Positions 21,047 to 32,925 of a stretch of 64,000 nucleotides of DNA are shown here, piece after piece; positions within the stretch are counted from its first letter, which is position 1; the number at the start of each line of letters is the position of its first letter. Source of the DNA: Axinella damicornis (taxonomy: Eukaryota > Porifera > Demospongiae > Axinellida > Axinellidae); the NCBI GenBank assembly GCA_963931865.1, contig OZ007512.1, positions 12,780,756 through 12,844,755 on the forward strand. Direction: 5' to 3'. Made by a program: the position numbers and the translations under genes. Below the pieces are notes generated by a model, which was not told the origin of the DNA, ran no database searches, and saw only the letters and a list, made by a program, of their open reading frames with translations.

Positions 21047-24000
21047 CTATGTGAGTGTCCTGGCAGCCATCATAACGTTGTGCATCTCTGTCAAGCTCTC
21101 CATCAGAGCCTGGCCATACTGCTGGCTGTCTGTGTCGTGGTAATGGTGAAATGAGGCAATGGAGAAGATGACCTGGTCATCCTGTAGGTTGTAACACACT
21201 CCATAGCCATCCTCTGCATAGGAAAAATGGCATCCAACAATGTCGTGCTGAGGACTGGATACCTGCGAGAGAGAAGAGACAGATCCATTACAGCTAACCC
21301 AAGAGTGCATGGCCAACCAACCTCTTTGAAGCTGGGAAAAACTACCTGTAAGAACGGGACTGGACAGGCACCGTCTTTGTCAAAGTTACTCAGTAATCAC
21401 ACCATCCGCTTGACGTTTGAGCCCGTGGTGGGAGCACTTGAACTGGAAGTATTTGGCTTTTTTGGCAATTCTGCTGCTTAGAGGAGTGTCAGTAGGTGGG
21501 GTCTACACGGGAAAAATCAAAAGTTCAAATGTTTCCCACCATATGGACTTGAACGGTGCGATCACGGAGCAACTTTGACGATGACAGTGCCCGTCCAGTC
21601 CCGTGTTAATAGGTAGTATTTCCTGTGCTAGCAGCTTGGGCACTGTCAGTAGTGTATTTCTTCAGAGACACACTACAAACGTAACACATGTAATATCTTG
21701 GTTAGCTTCCATGATCAAGACTGTATCTATCCACATGGCTGAGATGGACTTCAGAATTATGACAGCATAGTTTGGCATAACAGGCACTCTATAAATGTAT
21801 GGCCAGGCTCTGTATACATGTGCATTCATTGGGGGTGAGCTGTATGCTAGCAACATGGAGCATGAGTTTGGCTGTAAGTATACGAACTGGTGGATGTTAT
21901 CACAGTCTACTGAAGAACCAACGAGCTCGAGGTCAGAGAGCATGACCTGAGGATGCCTACCAATCTGTCTCAGGAAGTGTCCACTCAAAGTAAAAGTGCA
22001 TCTCTATATACCTCATTAACTAAACTAAGACCTCCCACAGTGGACCCTCAGAGATATAGGGACGCACTACAATAGACCTTTCTACAAAGTACAATTCTCA
22101 AGGAAGAAGGTAATTGGTTTCCCTAATACAGTTTGAACCACCTAGAAGAGGACAGGCTCTCTACAAAGTACAAACACCTGAATTTATATCATGTGACCTC
22201 TATCAAGACATTGACATTTCACAGAACACAGTACTAAACTGGCATCACTGACTTACCTGGGAAGTCATGAGGTTGTAGCGGTGGAGTCTTGCGTAGGTCA
22301 TGTCGTTGAAAATGTCAGGTGTCACCATGCCCATTTCTGTAGCTAGGATATTCAGCGTCCTCAGATGACCATCCATTGCTTGGCCTGAGATTACCTTGGG
22401 GATGGGGATTAAGACCATGCAGTTATTACACTCCTGGTAGGGGAAAATTGTGCCGCATAAATTTACTACTTTGGAATGGCCTGCAAAGACTCTGATGACT
22501 ACAGTACTGTACATCATTTGTGATCTCTATCACGCAGTGACAAACCGTACAATTTTGGTGCTGAAACTCGCCTGTACCGGTTGGGGTGAGCAGTGAATCT
22601 ATGCTTGTCACGCGTATGTCACAGTTCAACGGGTTCATATCCCGGCCTAAAAATGTTCATTCGTCCCCTCCCCCCCCCCCCCCCCCCAATTCGTTATGAT
22701 GCTAGAAAACAGAATATTCTGTGGGAATACTCACTACGGTACACACAACACATACTTACCTGATTGGCGAGAATGTTGTGGGTTTTTATCGCATGTACAA
22801 TGGAGTTTGCCTTCTCTTCAACCTGAAACGGGTATCATACACGGAGTATCACACAGGGAAAATCCGCTTCTGCCAAACAGATGCTCGGAAGCTTTCCAAT
22901 TTGCAGCAAAGTCACATCGCAAGCCAATGCATGAGTTGGAAAAACATTCCAAATTAAGGTCGACGTCATTTTTAAGATACATAATAGTTAGCTAAACAAC
23001 ACTAAAGTGCAACTCACAGAAGCATTGCTGTCGCTCATGGTCTTCACAAATGCCAGTGATGCGCAGGTGGTGGAGTGTATGACGTCTATCCTGCCCAGCT
23101 TGTACCGCCGCGTGCTTCCGCTCTCATATGCGACAGTTAGGCACTTGTACAACCTAGGAGAGGAATGGTTTAGTACGTAACTGGGACAGTGATAGTGCTG
23201 GGATGATACAGCAACTTTGCATCAACACATTAAGATTTTAATGCGTGCATTACGGAAGTGGGTGGGGTCGGGGGTGGGACTGGGTTAGTGATGTGCGACC
23301 TTTGTACTTCACTACTACAACCTCCTAACCTCTAGCTCAGTGGATGCGATCGGGGAGCAGCAGCTGAAGCGGACGAGATTGGGTAGTCTCTAGCCTCGAA
23401 CCCAGGTTCGAGGCTAGGGAAGTCTCGTGCCCACACCACACCCCCCGTTGTCAGGTGCTCATAGTTTTGCCAGCACAGTGGGTTTCGGCGCATAAGCATC
23501 AGGGAACAACAGCAATCACAACAGTGTGGTCAGAATCTTTGTGGGCCTTTCGTGAGAACTGTACTGGCAACGAAAGTAGAAAAGAACGCTCAAGCTATGG
23601 CGACCGAATGGAGACAAAAATGCTTGTATCTCCACCACCAAGGTGAGTTTCAGCACCAAAATTATTGTGGCCACGACGGTATAGTTGGAATCTTTTATAG
23701 GCCATTCTCTAGCCAACGTTATATATTAGCTATGTACATTAATTTTTCCCTACCATGCAGTATAGTGTAATATACTGGACTGGATGGTCTCACTGAAGTG
23801 ATTCGTTCCAATTTTATTCATGACTCTCGTGGTTGTAAACCGAGCCGTTCGTGTGCGATTAGCACGGCGGAGAGCCTACACTCGAGCTAAACTGGATGCC
23901 TCCAAGTGTACAGAACTCATCCTCAACTCTAGCTGGCACTTCACCGGTTCACAGGTACATGTAATTGGCATTCCAGAGAAACGTGATCAAGTGCAATGTT

Positions 24001-27000
24001 TGCTAGACCCTCACCGCGTGCCCGCTTGACCGGCCCGGGCGGAGAGGGGCTAGCGGCTAGACAAGGATACACGCAGCACTATAGGGAACAAGCCCATTCT
24101 CACAGCAAACATACTTGTAATACGCCAATTGGATAGCATGTTGGATGAAACCATCAGGTGACACTTGGAAAGACTTGATCTGCTTCTTTCCAAAGTTCGA
24201 GAAGGTGAAGACCTCAAGATCAGCATCTCCTACAAAACTTCGGGGGGAGGGTGCATGCATGTGTGTGTGATCAGAAACAGTACTTAGCTACTACACCCAC
24301 TTGTACAAACACATACAAAGGAAGAAATGTCATCCATAGTTTTTGAGTGGGTGGTTACAAGTGCCTTGTGAGACTTGACAAAGCAATGGGGTCATGCATT
24401 GCTCAGTGTTAAATGCTGTTTGGTGCAAAAAACCAGAGATTCACTCAATCATGAGCTAGCCAGAAAGAATGAAGAAGGAAGAGAGAACAAATTTAGAAAG
24501 AAGAAACCAATTTAGGCTGTTTTGTGACTTTCTGGTTTGGTACTTTCGCAATGCATTTGCATGCCATTATAATTACGACTCTTGTTGGTCATGAAGATAA
24601 ACGGTACGTTGTTATAAAGGCTTACTCAGGAAAAACTAGCTGTTGATACGGGACTGGATGGGCACCGTCATCGTCAAAGTTGCTCCGTGATTGCACCATC
24701 CACATGTTGTTCGAGTCCATTGTGGGACCACTTCAACTTCTGAGTATTACATTATTTCCTGCATAAACCACACCTACGGGCACTCCTCTATATGCAGGAA
24801 AATCGCTGAAAAAGCGGAATACAAAACTGCAAAATTTAATGGACCCACCACGTACTCGATGGGCGTGCAGACGGTGTGGATATGGAGAAGCTCTGATTGT
24901 TACGGTGCCCGTCTAGTCCGTATCTTCAGGCGGTTTCTCCTGTTACAAGTTGACAGTTTTTTGACAAATATATTTTGAATCCCTACATACATAGAGTCTA
25001 CTGACTCCATCAGTTCATTTTGATTTGACAAACCAGGAATGCAGCATCTCCAATCAGAGGCGGCGCCGCCGGTCCGGCTGGTCCGGCTTTGGCCGGACCA
25101 ATTTTCCAGCCGACCTGATTACAATATCACGTGCAGTGTAGTCACGCATAATCTACTTATATGCAGACTCGGCAATGGCATCTGTTTCTCGTCCTAGTTG
25201 TGGGCCTACCATTGAAACTCCACAGCAGCCAAGGTCTTTTCTTTCCCAAAACGGCCATTTTGATGCTACGAGAGCGCTTCCTCATCGCTGAAAATACATG
25301 CGAAAAATTTTTTCCGCACTTCGCGCGGACAGATCAGCACTTTGCGCCTCTGCGCTACGAGTGGGCCATACCACTTCTCCTATGCCGCTGCCGCCCCTGC
25401 CAATACAGAAGGTTCCCATATGGTGAGGCACACGCACCCACCTGTCCATGTTTTGCTTGGCAGCCTCAATGTCCCTGGCACTCTCACTGGAGATATTCCA
25501 CTGCAGGTGCTCAGCTGGAGACAGGACAGAGCCATCCACGTTGGATGGCTCTCCCAGGATATCGTACTGCAACCTGTGGGAGGAGATCGAGAGATCCAGC
25601 TACAAAATAGAATTCGGAATCCTTTTCATCTCTGGTCTGGGTTTCCGTTACATGTATACAAACGTGTCTCTGGAAGACCTAAATGGAGATACAGAAGGCC
25701 AAAACGAACTCGTAAGCAAAGCTGCACCGTTTTAGGAGACTTAGGCATGTACAAAGCAGCACTCTTTGGAAGAAGTCTTCTGCACCTTCAGAAGAAACCT
25801 TCTAATTCTCGGAAGAAGCCTTCCGGATTTCAGAAGAAACCTTCTAATTCTCGGAAGAAGCCTTCCGGTTTTCAGAAGAAGATTTCCAGTTCGGAAAAGC
25901 GTTCAGAATCACGGCATCACTTTTGAAGATGTGTACCATATCCAGCACATACTGTATTGGTGTACCTGGAAGGATCGCCAGCATCAAGCTTACGGTAAGT
26001 TTTATTATTGTAAGCAACACTTCTACGCATGCACACGCACACACACACACACTCACACACACATGCACATGCACACGCACACACACTGTGATCTGGTTGG
26101 ACAATCCCTGTCTCTCACTTTGAAATGATATCCAGGCAGAAGTTTTGGGCTGCAATCAAGACAGTCCCATCCGCAGGTGCATGCTCCAGATTGAGGCCAC
26201 ACAACCCATCCTCTCCCACCAATATCTGTGTGGGTGAGTGGGTATGTGCAGTAGTTAATTTTGTGACAACCAGAATAAGCAAAAACAGATTACACAAAAC
26301 AAACTGATGACTGTCATTGCAATGTTCATTTGTTTACACATCACTTGCTAGCTTACACATCAAGTGCTAGCTGGCAGTTTCACTCTCAAGAAAGGAGCTA
26401 TAGTTTACGTACTATAGATCATCTAATGTGAGTGGTTATCTAGCCACGTGTAGAGTGTAGTGGGTGTGGTTTCATCCACAAGCTATTGGTCTGGTGACTA
26501 CCGGCCTGCCTGAGCTGAGCAGGCAAGATTCCTAACCATGATCAACATTCCTTAGCATGACAGACACGTACGTATATACATCATGAGAACACATCCCTCA
26601 TTGCAGTTGTGCATGTAGTCTAACCTCGTTCACAGACTCCTCCCCAGCCTCGTTCCCAGACTCCTCCCCAGCCTCGTTCCTGGGCTCCTCCCTAGGTTTT
26701 TGTCACAGTATGCGACAGAAAGCTGGGGAGGAGCCTGGGAACGAGGCTACATGTAGTCAGCAAGTACAAGATTATATTTTACAGGGACCCTGCAGGAGAT
26801 CAGAGGTACAACAACAATGCAGAACTCTAACCTGTACAACGGAATCAAACCATCTGTTAGCGCTGTTAAACTTGCTCCCGTTGCCATGCACACAGCGGTT
26901 GAGCACCATGGTGAAGTGTGGGTCAGAGAAAGGGGAACAAGTTGAGGTGGAGGGGAGACCCCGGTCCAAGCAGAGGACAAACTGGGCACGCTCTATCACG

Positions 27001-30000
27001 TCCAGTGTGGATTTGTTGACAGGGTCTGTGTTTGTTGAAGGGATGGGAGGTGTAGAAAGCCAGTGTTATCACCTGGTGCTCTGATGCAGAGGACTGGACT
27101 AGAAAGATATATACAGAGGTTTGGACTGCAATGGTGAAGATCAGATCAAGTTCAGTTGACGTGATCTGCATGAGAAGCTCTTTCAGGAGAATTAAGAGAT
27201 TGATCGGCGAGTAAAAGGATTCGATTGCTAATCGAAAATTTGCTGGTTCGAATCCCACCATTGCCATAGGAGAATTTATTTCTCTCCTAGGAGTCCACTT
27301 AGCTTTACCCTAAAATAAGTAGGTGTATGCTTCAAGGTGAAATACTTTACACCGCATCCTTCAGAGGGGTGTAAAGCCGTTGGCCCTGGTGTGCTGGTTA
27401 GTATTAGAATTCAGTTTTTCTGTTTCTAGTCACTTGTTAGCCACTCTTTGTGGTGGTTTCTCGAGCTCACATAGAGGAAAAAGAATAGTCAGTTTGCTAT
27501 TATGATCATTCATGATTCACATTACAGGGACATACCCTTCATGAGCCTCTCCCTGGCGTGGTGCCAGGTGTCCCTTCGTTCTGCGGTGAGGATACCCACA
27601 GGGTGATTGGCTGGATTGGGTGTTGCCCTTAGAATGCGGTAGAGCTCCTCCACAACATGACAGCCAGGGGCCACAGCTAGACCACCTCCAGGGTCCTCAT
27701 AGAGTAGGTCCAGCTTGAAAAACTATGTAGGGGGAGATATATGGTACTTTCAATTGAAACATAATATACACAAGACTGCATCGCACAATGTCAGGTATTG
27801 TTATATATGCTGATTTGTGCTTCAACGTGTTCCATGCCCTGAAAATAAGGGATTTGATATCTGAGTTGCAAGCTACTTAACATTTCCTTGCAATGTACTA
27901 TAATGTATCCCTTGAGGCTGGAACGTCACAAGAACTGGGAACTTAGCTAGTTAGGCTGCAATTAGTGCTGCACTTTATTCATGGCAATTAAGAATTTTGT
28001 TGCTAAGTAACAATGCTACCAAAGAAACCGTTACTAGGGAACTTTATCTGTGGTGTAAGTTTTTATCAATATTGCTGCTGTACAGCAGGTGTGTTACCAT
28101 GGTTTATCAACATTTCACTTCCAGCCAACATTACCCCTTTCACGTGTAAGAAATCGCAGAGATCTAGATTAACAGCTCTCAAACAAGCCCATTACACTGA
28201 CTTATACATGGCTACCTGCTTTCATGTGAATACTTTACAGAAACTAGCATCAGAGGTGGTCCGATAGGATCAAAAGGTCATAAATGAAATGATGACGTGC
28301 CTATACAATACTAATAGAGATCAAACCAGAGGCTTTTCACTGCTGTACCCCTGAGCTTTCATCATAGTGATGAGGATTTGCCAGACAAAATAACATCAAT
28401 GCACTATACCCCTAAGTAGGTAAAGATATTAGCATGGTCTAAGCATAGGCATGCAGCCGCATTGCGAAGTTGAAACACGAAAGGAATGCAATCGCGCAGT
28501 CTTCAAATTAAATCAGGTTCGCCTTCCTGTCAAATTTCCTCTGAACTAGTGACGGCTGTCCCTACAGGTTAATATACTGACCTTAGCAAAACTTGTCGAA
28601 CCAAGGATGCAAAAATATTTAACTAGTGCAAGTACTCAACCCTCATATGCCGCTTGCTACATCTATGCAACACAGTTAACATTGCGTGCTGAGAATATCT
28701 TTCAGTTTCCCTGTATGAAATACAAATTTTTGATGAGGTGTCTATTGGATTTATAGACCTCAAAAGATCAAAGCACATTTGCATACCATAGTCTAATTCC
28801 AGGTACGTGTTCCAGAAGGTACTGTACTACTTCTGCAACTTACAGCTTAGTTACATGCTCGAGCTGTCTCACCTTGGCAGTTCAAAATGTCCTGGACTGC
28901 TTATTGCGTCCCAAAATGAGAACTGCATGCTCACTGCTCTATAGCACTGTACAAGCAGGTCACCTCTGGACACTCTACTGGCTGCATGTGTCCGAAGACT
29001 TTGGCCACAGTATACATGGGTTCCACCCTACAATGTGTTAATACTGTAGTCGCACGTTATTAGGCGCATTCGCCTATAACACAATATAACAAATGACATT
29101 CCTCGAATTTATAGGAAGTGCGCTTCAATTCAAATTATAGCTTTTTTCCACTCTGTAGGATCGAAAATGGCAGAGTTTCTGTTATTATGTGCTTAACAGC
29201 GAGTACCTGGGACGAGAGTTGAACCTGTGCCTAACAGCGAATATGCGCCTATAAGTGAGCTGCGCCTAATAACGCGTGACTACCCCCGGTACGGTACTTG
29301 TTACAGCCCTGCATACGTGTCCGTTCCTCATGACGATAATGTGTCTGGAGTTGTGGGCAGGTGTCTTCCTCAGAGTGTCTCTACCACTGGGGCCAGGGAT
29401 CCTGCAATGGGAGTACATGTCGTACTGGGACATGCACAGCGGACGATCGCGGTGGAAATCGGGAGGAATAGACTCGCTGGAATATGGGAGAGGGAGGAGG
29501 ATCAAGAGAAGGATGGGCGCACATCAAATTATGACAGTATCTGCCAATTGATAATACAGCAATGAGCAATATGTTGGGTGAAGGAACTCACGTCTGAATA
29601 AGTTGATTCCATTTCACAGTAGCAAGGATGTGCATTGCTGCATTCCTTTTAAGGAAAGTACGATGAATAGTATGAATATTACATCATGTTAAAATAAACT
29701 CCATTGCTATGGCAATGACAACCATTAACTGGTTACCATGCAGATAGACTGCATGCATCTCTGATACACAACGTCTGGTCTCGTCCATTTAAGCCTTCTG
29801 CTGAAGCTTCAGTGGAAGCTAGAATTGCGGCTGTTGTAAGAGGCAAAAGCCACACTGTACACTATTCATTCATAATAGTGTGAATAAACAAGACCAGTCC
29901 AACTGCGCATTATGATACAGCTGGCTGATGAATTATGTAAACATGTTATTTACTTATTTACGGCTCTAGATTAACCTTGCATGCTCCTGCATGTACCTGA

Positions 30001-30122
30001 TGTAGGCTTCCTCACCACCTGCTGGTTGCCATGGAGATGCAATGACAACGTTAGAGCCTATAGGCGCCGGTTTCTGGTTTTCAAGGAACCTCTGTTGCAT
30101 AGTGAACTGGAATGAAGAGTAT

Positions 30123-30164
<42 letters not shown>

Positions 30165-32313
30165 GGGGTGGGGTGGGGTGGGGTGGATCAGGAGGGTGCA
30201 CAAAATGGTTGGTAAGGCAGGCATGTACAGTGGTGGAAGGTTTTGTTTCACTATTCCTCCCACCTACCCAAATGTCATTGTTCCGCGCTCTATCCAGCAA
30301 AGCCTGCTGCAGCTTCTCCCCAACTCCTCCCTCCCTCCCAAACTCCTCAACTGCTGCCTTTGTCTTTTCCAGCTCTTCAAGAGAAAGCAGCGGCTGGAAA
30401 TTAAAATGGAGTGAAAAAGAGACCAGGCAATGACATGCCATGGGCAAGTGCAATTTGTCACTCAAACCATGTTATCCCAACATCATAATAGCGTACACAA
30501 TAAGACATGAGAGAATTATGCTGCCAGAATCTACAAATGTCAAAGACGCTTGCCACAATGCTGTTGAATTCATTGTTCAAATAGAAACGAGTGATGAGAT
30601 AAACCTTCATTCTCTGTTTCATGTTGTCATTCGAGTAGTTATCACGTTGCACTGCTAAGTTGTGCAAAACTTGATATCTGCATTTCATTGGTCTGAAACT
30701 GTACACCACCGTGGTCACAAAATGTACTTCTATTCCACACTGTACTGCTTGGGAGGCAAGACGGTTGAGAGATGGGATCTTGAGATGCCACTTCAGCAAC
30801 AGCTTGAGAAGGCATTTCACTCAACGGTCAGCCTTTTGATTCTGGAAGTCAGTTGAAAGTAGTGCAACAGAGCCCGCTATGAGTTGTGCAGGCCGGTATA
30901 CTGGTTCATACGATCATTTCCTTATTCGTTCAGTGGCTCGATATGCCCTTGCCGTAATTTAGTTTTTGCCCCTATCATCCAAATTCAGTCGTGTGATAAA
31001 TTTCGCACTATTGGAGGCATATTTAGAGACCAAAATTTCCAGATGTATGGTAAATTAGACTGCTACATTCTATGCACGTACCTCGACACTAGCAATGTAT
31101 TTCTGTAGGCTCTGATGTAAGGGTGGTACTGGAAGCTTAGGTAAGGAAGCCTGGTAGCGGTACATCTGTCCAGGCTTGTACCTCTCCTTCCACTCCGGTG
31201 GGAGTCGTGGAAACTGGACCCCGACTCCTTCCCCCTCCCCCAGATGACCCTGCTGGTGACGGTAGGAGGCTGACAGAGCCTGCCGAGAAGACTTGGACAC
31301 CACTGCATGAGTGTGTGGAGTGTCGGGGTTACACAACCCATGTCCATGATTTGTGACATTTGAGCATAATTATGGTAAAACCACAGCAATATTTTTGCAA
31401 TCAGATAGCATGCATATGGACTCCAAAATGCTATATCATGCCAATCAAGTGGTTATTGATCGGCAGGAAGTAGGTCGATGGGTTAGGGCCAGGGTTAGGG
31501 CTGAATGCGCATGCGTGTACCCCCCTAAAGTATGTAAACCGTACCAATATCCACGTTGAATCAAGAGCGGTCGGGAGGTCATGGTATTCCTTGTTGGGAT
31601 GATACAGTGTGTAGTGTGTAGCTACCAAAGTGTCTCTTAAGGTTGCAGGATACTCGTGCACACGCCGTGCGAAATGTATTAGAAATGTATACTTAATTTC
31701 TTTAGCCAAAAATCTCTAGTACGAAGAGGTGAGCAACTTGATTCTGGCAGTGGAGGTGCGCTGTCACAAGGTGCAGGGCATGACGGAAGCTTTTTTTGAT
31801 AGCATAATCCTTGGCAAATTTATCTGCTGTCTCGCTCAAGAAAAGCGGTAAATACGGCTTTTTGGTGAACTGAACTTCTCGTTTTTGCACGGCTATACAG
31901 CATATCCATAAGTGGTTTCAGGCCCGGGTAAAAATCAGGCTGATCTTAGTTATGCGCGCGCACGGGACAATAATACCACACAATAGTAAAACCAGGGGTC
32001 AAAGGTCAGATTCTCGATCATTAAATCATGTCCACTTGCTTTGAACACAGACGCAGGTTGTAACAGAAACCAAAAAGTACTCTCTTTGCTAGGAGCAATG
32101 TATCTCTGTACCAGACGTAAACTAAGTCCCAGCACGGATCGCTTTCCGGTATCGCGAGTGATAGCTAGAAATAGCTAGCTACATGTAGCTAGCTAGCTAC
32201 TGGAAGCGATCCGCGCTGGTTGTTTGGGTCTGGGAACGAGACTAATCAGAGACGCTAGATAAAGCCTCACCTCTACCGATATGCTTAGGCAGACGGGATA
32301 ATCTCCAAGGCAT
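21047..32313 (-). CDS. CRAT: Carnitine/choline O-acetyltransferase family, copy A
   Basis: The family moves acyl groups between CoA and carnitine (CrAT) or choline (ChAT). Fifteen exons on the minus strand join in frame: 32,313-32,271, 31,302-31,082, 30,393-30,268, 30,106-29,997, 29,645-29,592, 29,476-29,317, 27,722-27,536, 27,025-26,832, 26,225-26,119, 25,573-25,442, 24,237-24,115, 23,153-23,018, 22,822-22,760, 22,394-22,257 and 21,262-21,047, giving 669 residues (human CrAT is 626). Exon 1 encodes an Arg-rich leader (MPWRLSRLPKHIGR), suggesting mitochondria. Hallmarks: LPKLPVPPLHQSL, PLCMSQYDMY, SKFNSANRWFD, catalytic H380 in LNLEHAPADG, and C-terminal EDGYGVCYN. Residues binding carnitine's carboxylate in CrAT are changed: GRIDVIHS replaces GRTDTIRS, Gly561 sits where CrAT has Arg518, and STS is MTS. 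The acceptor may not be carnitine. The start was chosen because exon 1 is conserved in copy B. Confidence 0.9.
21673..21995 (-). other. Exon-like segment in last intron of copy A, decayed
   Basis: Homologous to conserved segments in the last introns of copies B (38,271-38,594) and C. Here the reading frame FEWTLPETDW is interrupted by a stop and the second block is diverged. See the copy B entry. Confidence 0.4.
22430..22460 (-). repeat. Isolated terminal repeat of the 0.4-3.0 kb cassette
   Basis: TTACACTCCTGGTAGGGG followed by AAAATTGTGCCGC is the inverse of the array ends at 2,930-3,015. Confidence 0.7.
23389..23425. mobile_element. Short hairpin of the TAGCCTCG family
   Basis: TCTAGCCTCGAACCCAG is mirrored by GGTTCGAGGCTAGGGA, a minimal palindrome. 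Confidence 0.6.
23455..23720 (+). repeat. Dispersed partial copy of the 0.4-3.0 kb cassette
   Basis: Matches the second half of the unit: 'gccagcacagtgggtttcgg', the ATGGCGACC ORF, CCACCACCAAG with its GTGAGT donor, then the downstream 'cacgacggtatag' segment. It lies in intron 11 of acetyltransferase copy A. Confidence 0.75.
25775..25885 (+). repeat. 42-bp minisatellite
   Basis: About 2.5 copies of a unit containing CAGAAGAAACCTTCTAATTC and GGAAGAAGCCTTCCGG, in an intron of copy A. The Lys/Ser-rich ORF across it is an artefact. Confidence 0.7.
26032..26092 (+). repeat. (CA)n microsatellite
   Basis: Imperfect CA dinucleotide run in an intron of copy A. Confidence 0.9.
26617..26758. mobile_element. 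Hairpin MITE with internal tandem units
   Basis: Two to three tandem units of AGCCTCGTTCCCAGACTCC face the inverse GGAGCCTGGGAACGAGGCTA. Located about 75 bp from exon 8 of copy A. Confidence 0.75.
27195..27410 (+). mobile_element. tRNA-derived SINE-like element
   Basis: The head resembles a serine tRNA: the anticodon arm TTCGA-TTGCTAA-TCGAA (anticodon GCT) and a perfect B box GGTTCGAATCC at about 27,244, ending CCATTGCCA. The A-box and acceptor stem are degenerate, so it is not a working tRNA gene. A tail follows with 'gtaaagccgttggccctggtgtgctgg', typical of metazoan SINE bodies. It sits in intron 7 of copy A. Confidence 0.65.
29045..29284. mobile_element. MITE with CGCACGTTATTAGGCGCA ends, longer form
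   Basis: Left TGTAGTCGCACGTTATTAGG; right CCTAATAACGCGTGACTA. Its interior is shared with 60,367-60,643. It lies 33 bp from exon 6 of copy A. Confidence 0.8.
30126..30185 (+). repeat. Poly-G run with G-quadruplex-prone tail
   Basis: About 38 consecutive G followed by TGGGG repeats. On the transcribed (minus) strand this is a C-run forming the polypyrimidine tract 20 bp before exon 4 of copy A. Run length is likely unreliable in the assembly. Confidence 0.85.
30747..30776 (+). pseudogene. Fragment of an aldo-keto reductase exon
   Basis: CTTGGGAGGCAAGACGGTTG and the following 9 bases match AKR exon 4 (34,946 on) with one mismatch in about 29, encoding LGGKTVE-W. Similarity stops on both sides. 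It lies in intron 2 of acetyltransferase copy A and is probably a duplication relic. Confidence 0.55.
31690..31905. repeat. Dispersed repeat, second copy
   Basis: Same element as 10,408-10,660, with the ORF KKPYLPLFLSETADKFAKDY conserved on the minus strand. Lies in intron 1 of copy A. Confidence 0.7.
32123..32244. mobile_element. Hairpin MITE
   Basis: CTAAGTCCCAGCACGGATCGC is partly mirrored by GCGATCCGCGCTGG and GGGTCTGGGAACGAGACTA. It is 26 bp downstream of the exon 1 donor of copy A. Confidence 0.7.
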
Positions 32314-32607
32314 CGTTGCGTGCATCTAATCGCTTGCGCTTCAGTAGGCTGGCATGGCGAAGCCATATATACCGAGCGCGCCGAGCGCTCGGTCCGGCTT
32401 ACGGCTCGGTCTACGGACGCGCGCTCACGTGTCCAGACGGAGCAGCGTGCAACTCTCAGTTTTCTAGCTTCAAGGACGAAGGAGCGTTCAACTAGTAAAG
32501 ACATGTAGTAATCCATCACACCTTTTGCTAGCTCTAGTACAACTATGGCTGCACAAAGGTCAATTTGTATTTCACACCTACTTAGCTCGGTTTCACACAA
32601 ATCCTTA

Positions 32608-32806
32608 CTGCTGATTGCGTTGACCTTGCAAATTCAAAGTGGGAAGTGCTGTGCACTTGGTGGATTTCTAATTGAGTTATGGTCAATAGTGTAGTGGTGT
32701 ATATACAACAGCAGTTTGCTGCATGTGCATTGCATAACTCAATTAGAAACCACCAAGTGCACAGCACTTCCCACTTTGAATTTGCAAGGTCAACGCAATC
32801 AGCAGT
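32608..32806. mobile_element. Long foldback, 73-bp arms
   Basis: CTGCTGATTGCGTTGACCTT on the left is inverted at the right end, and the arms stay nearly perfect through CCACTTTGAATTTGCAAGG and TTCTAATTGAGTTATG, around a 45-bp loop. No coding content. Lies between the divergent copy A and AKR genes. Confidence 0.9.
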
Positions 32807-32925
32807 ACAACTGCGTACGTAGTGGCCTCTTGCCGTATAAGGTGAAATTTTGGAGGTGTGAAGGACTACTACTTGTCCTAGGGCGGGCATGTGGAGTTGG
32901 ATGCTCCTTCGCCGCCTTCGGCGGC

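Noticed and set aside
25161..25926. Two long plus-strand ORFs, one with a signal-peptide-like start
   Set aside because: They lie antisense over CRAT-A exon 10 and a 42-bp minisatellite; no homologue and no exon structure.
27195..27270. tRNA-Ser(GCT) gene
   Set aside because: Anticodon arm and B box are good, but the acceptor and T stems do not pair and an A box is poor; treated as the head of a SINE.
31063..31389. Alternative N-terminal frame upstream of CRAT-A exon 2
   Set aside because: Wrong frame for the conserved protein; the leader exon at 32,271-32,313, conserved in copy B, joins in phase to the CATGCAG acceptor instead.
31488..31502. Telomere-like TTAGGG motifs
   Set aside because: Only two imperfect units; no array.
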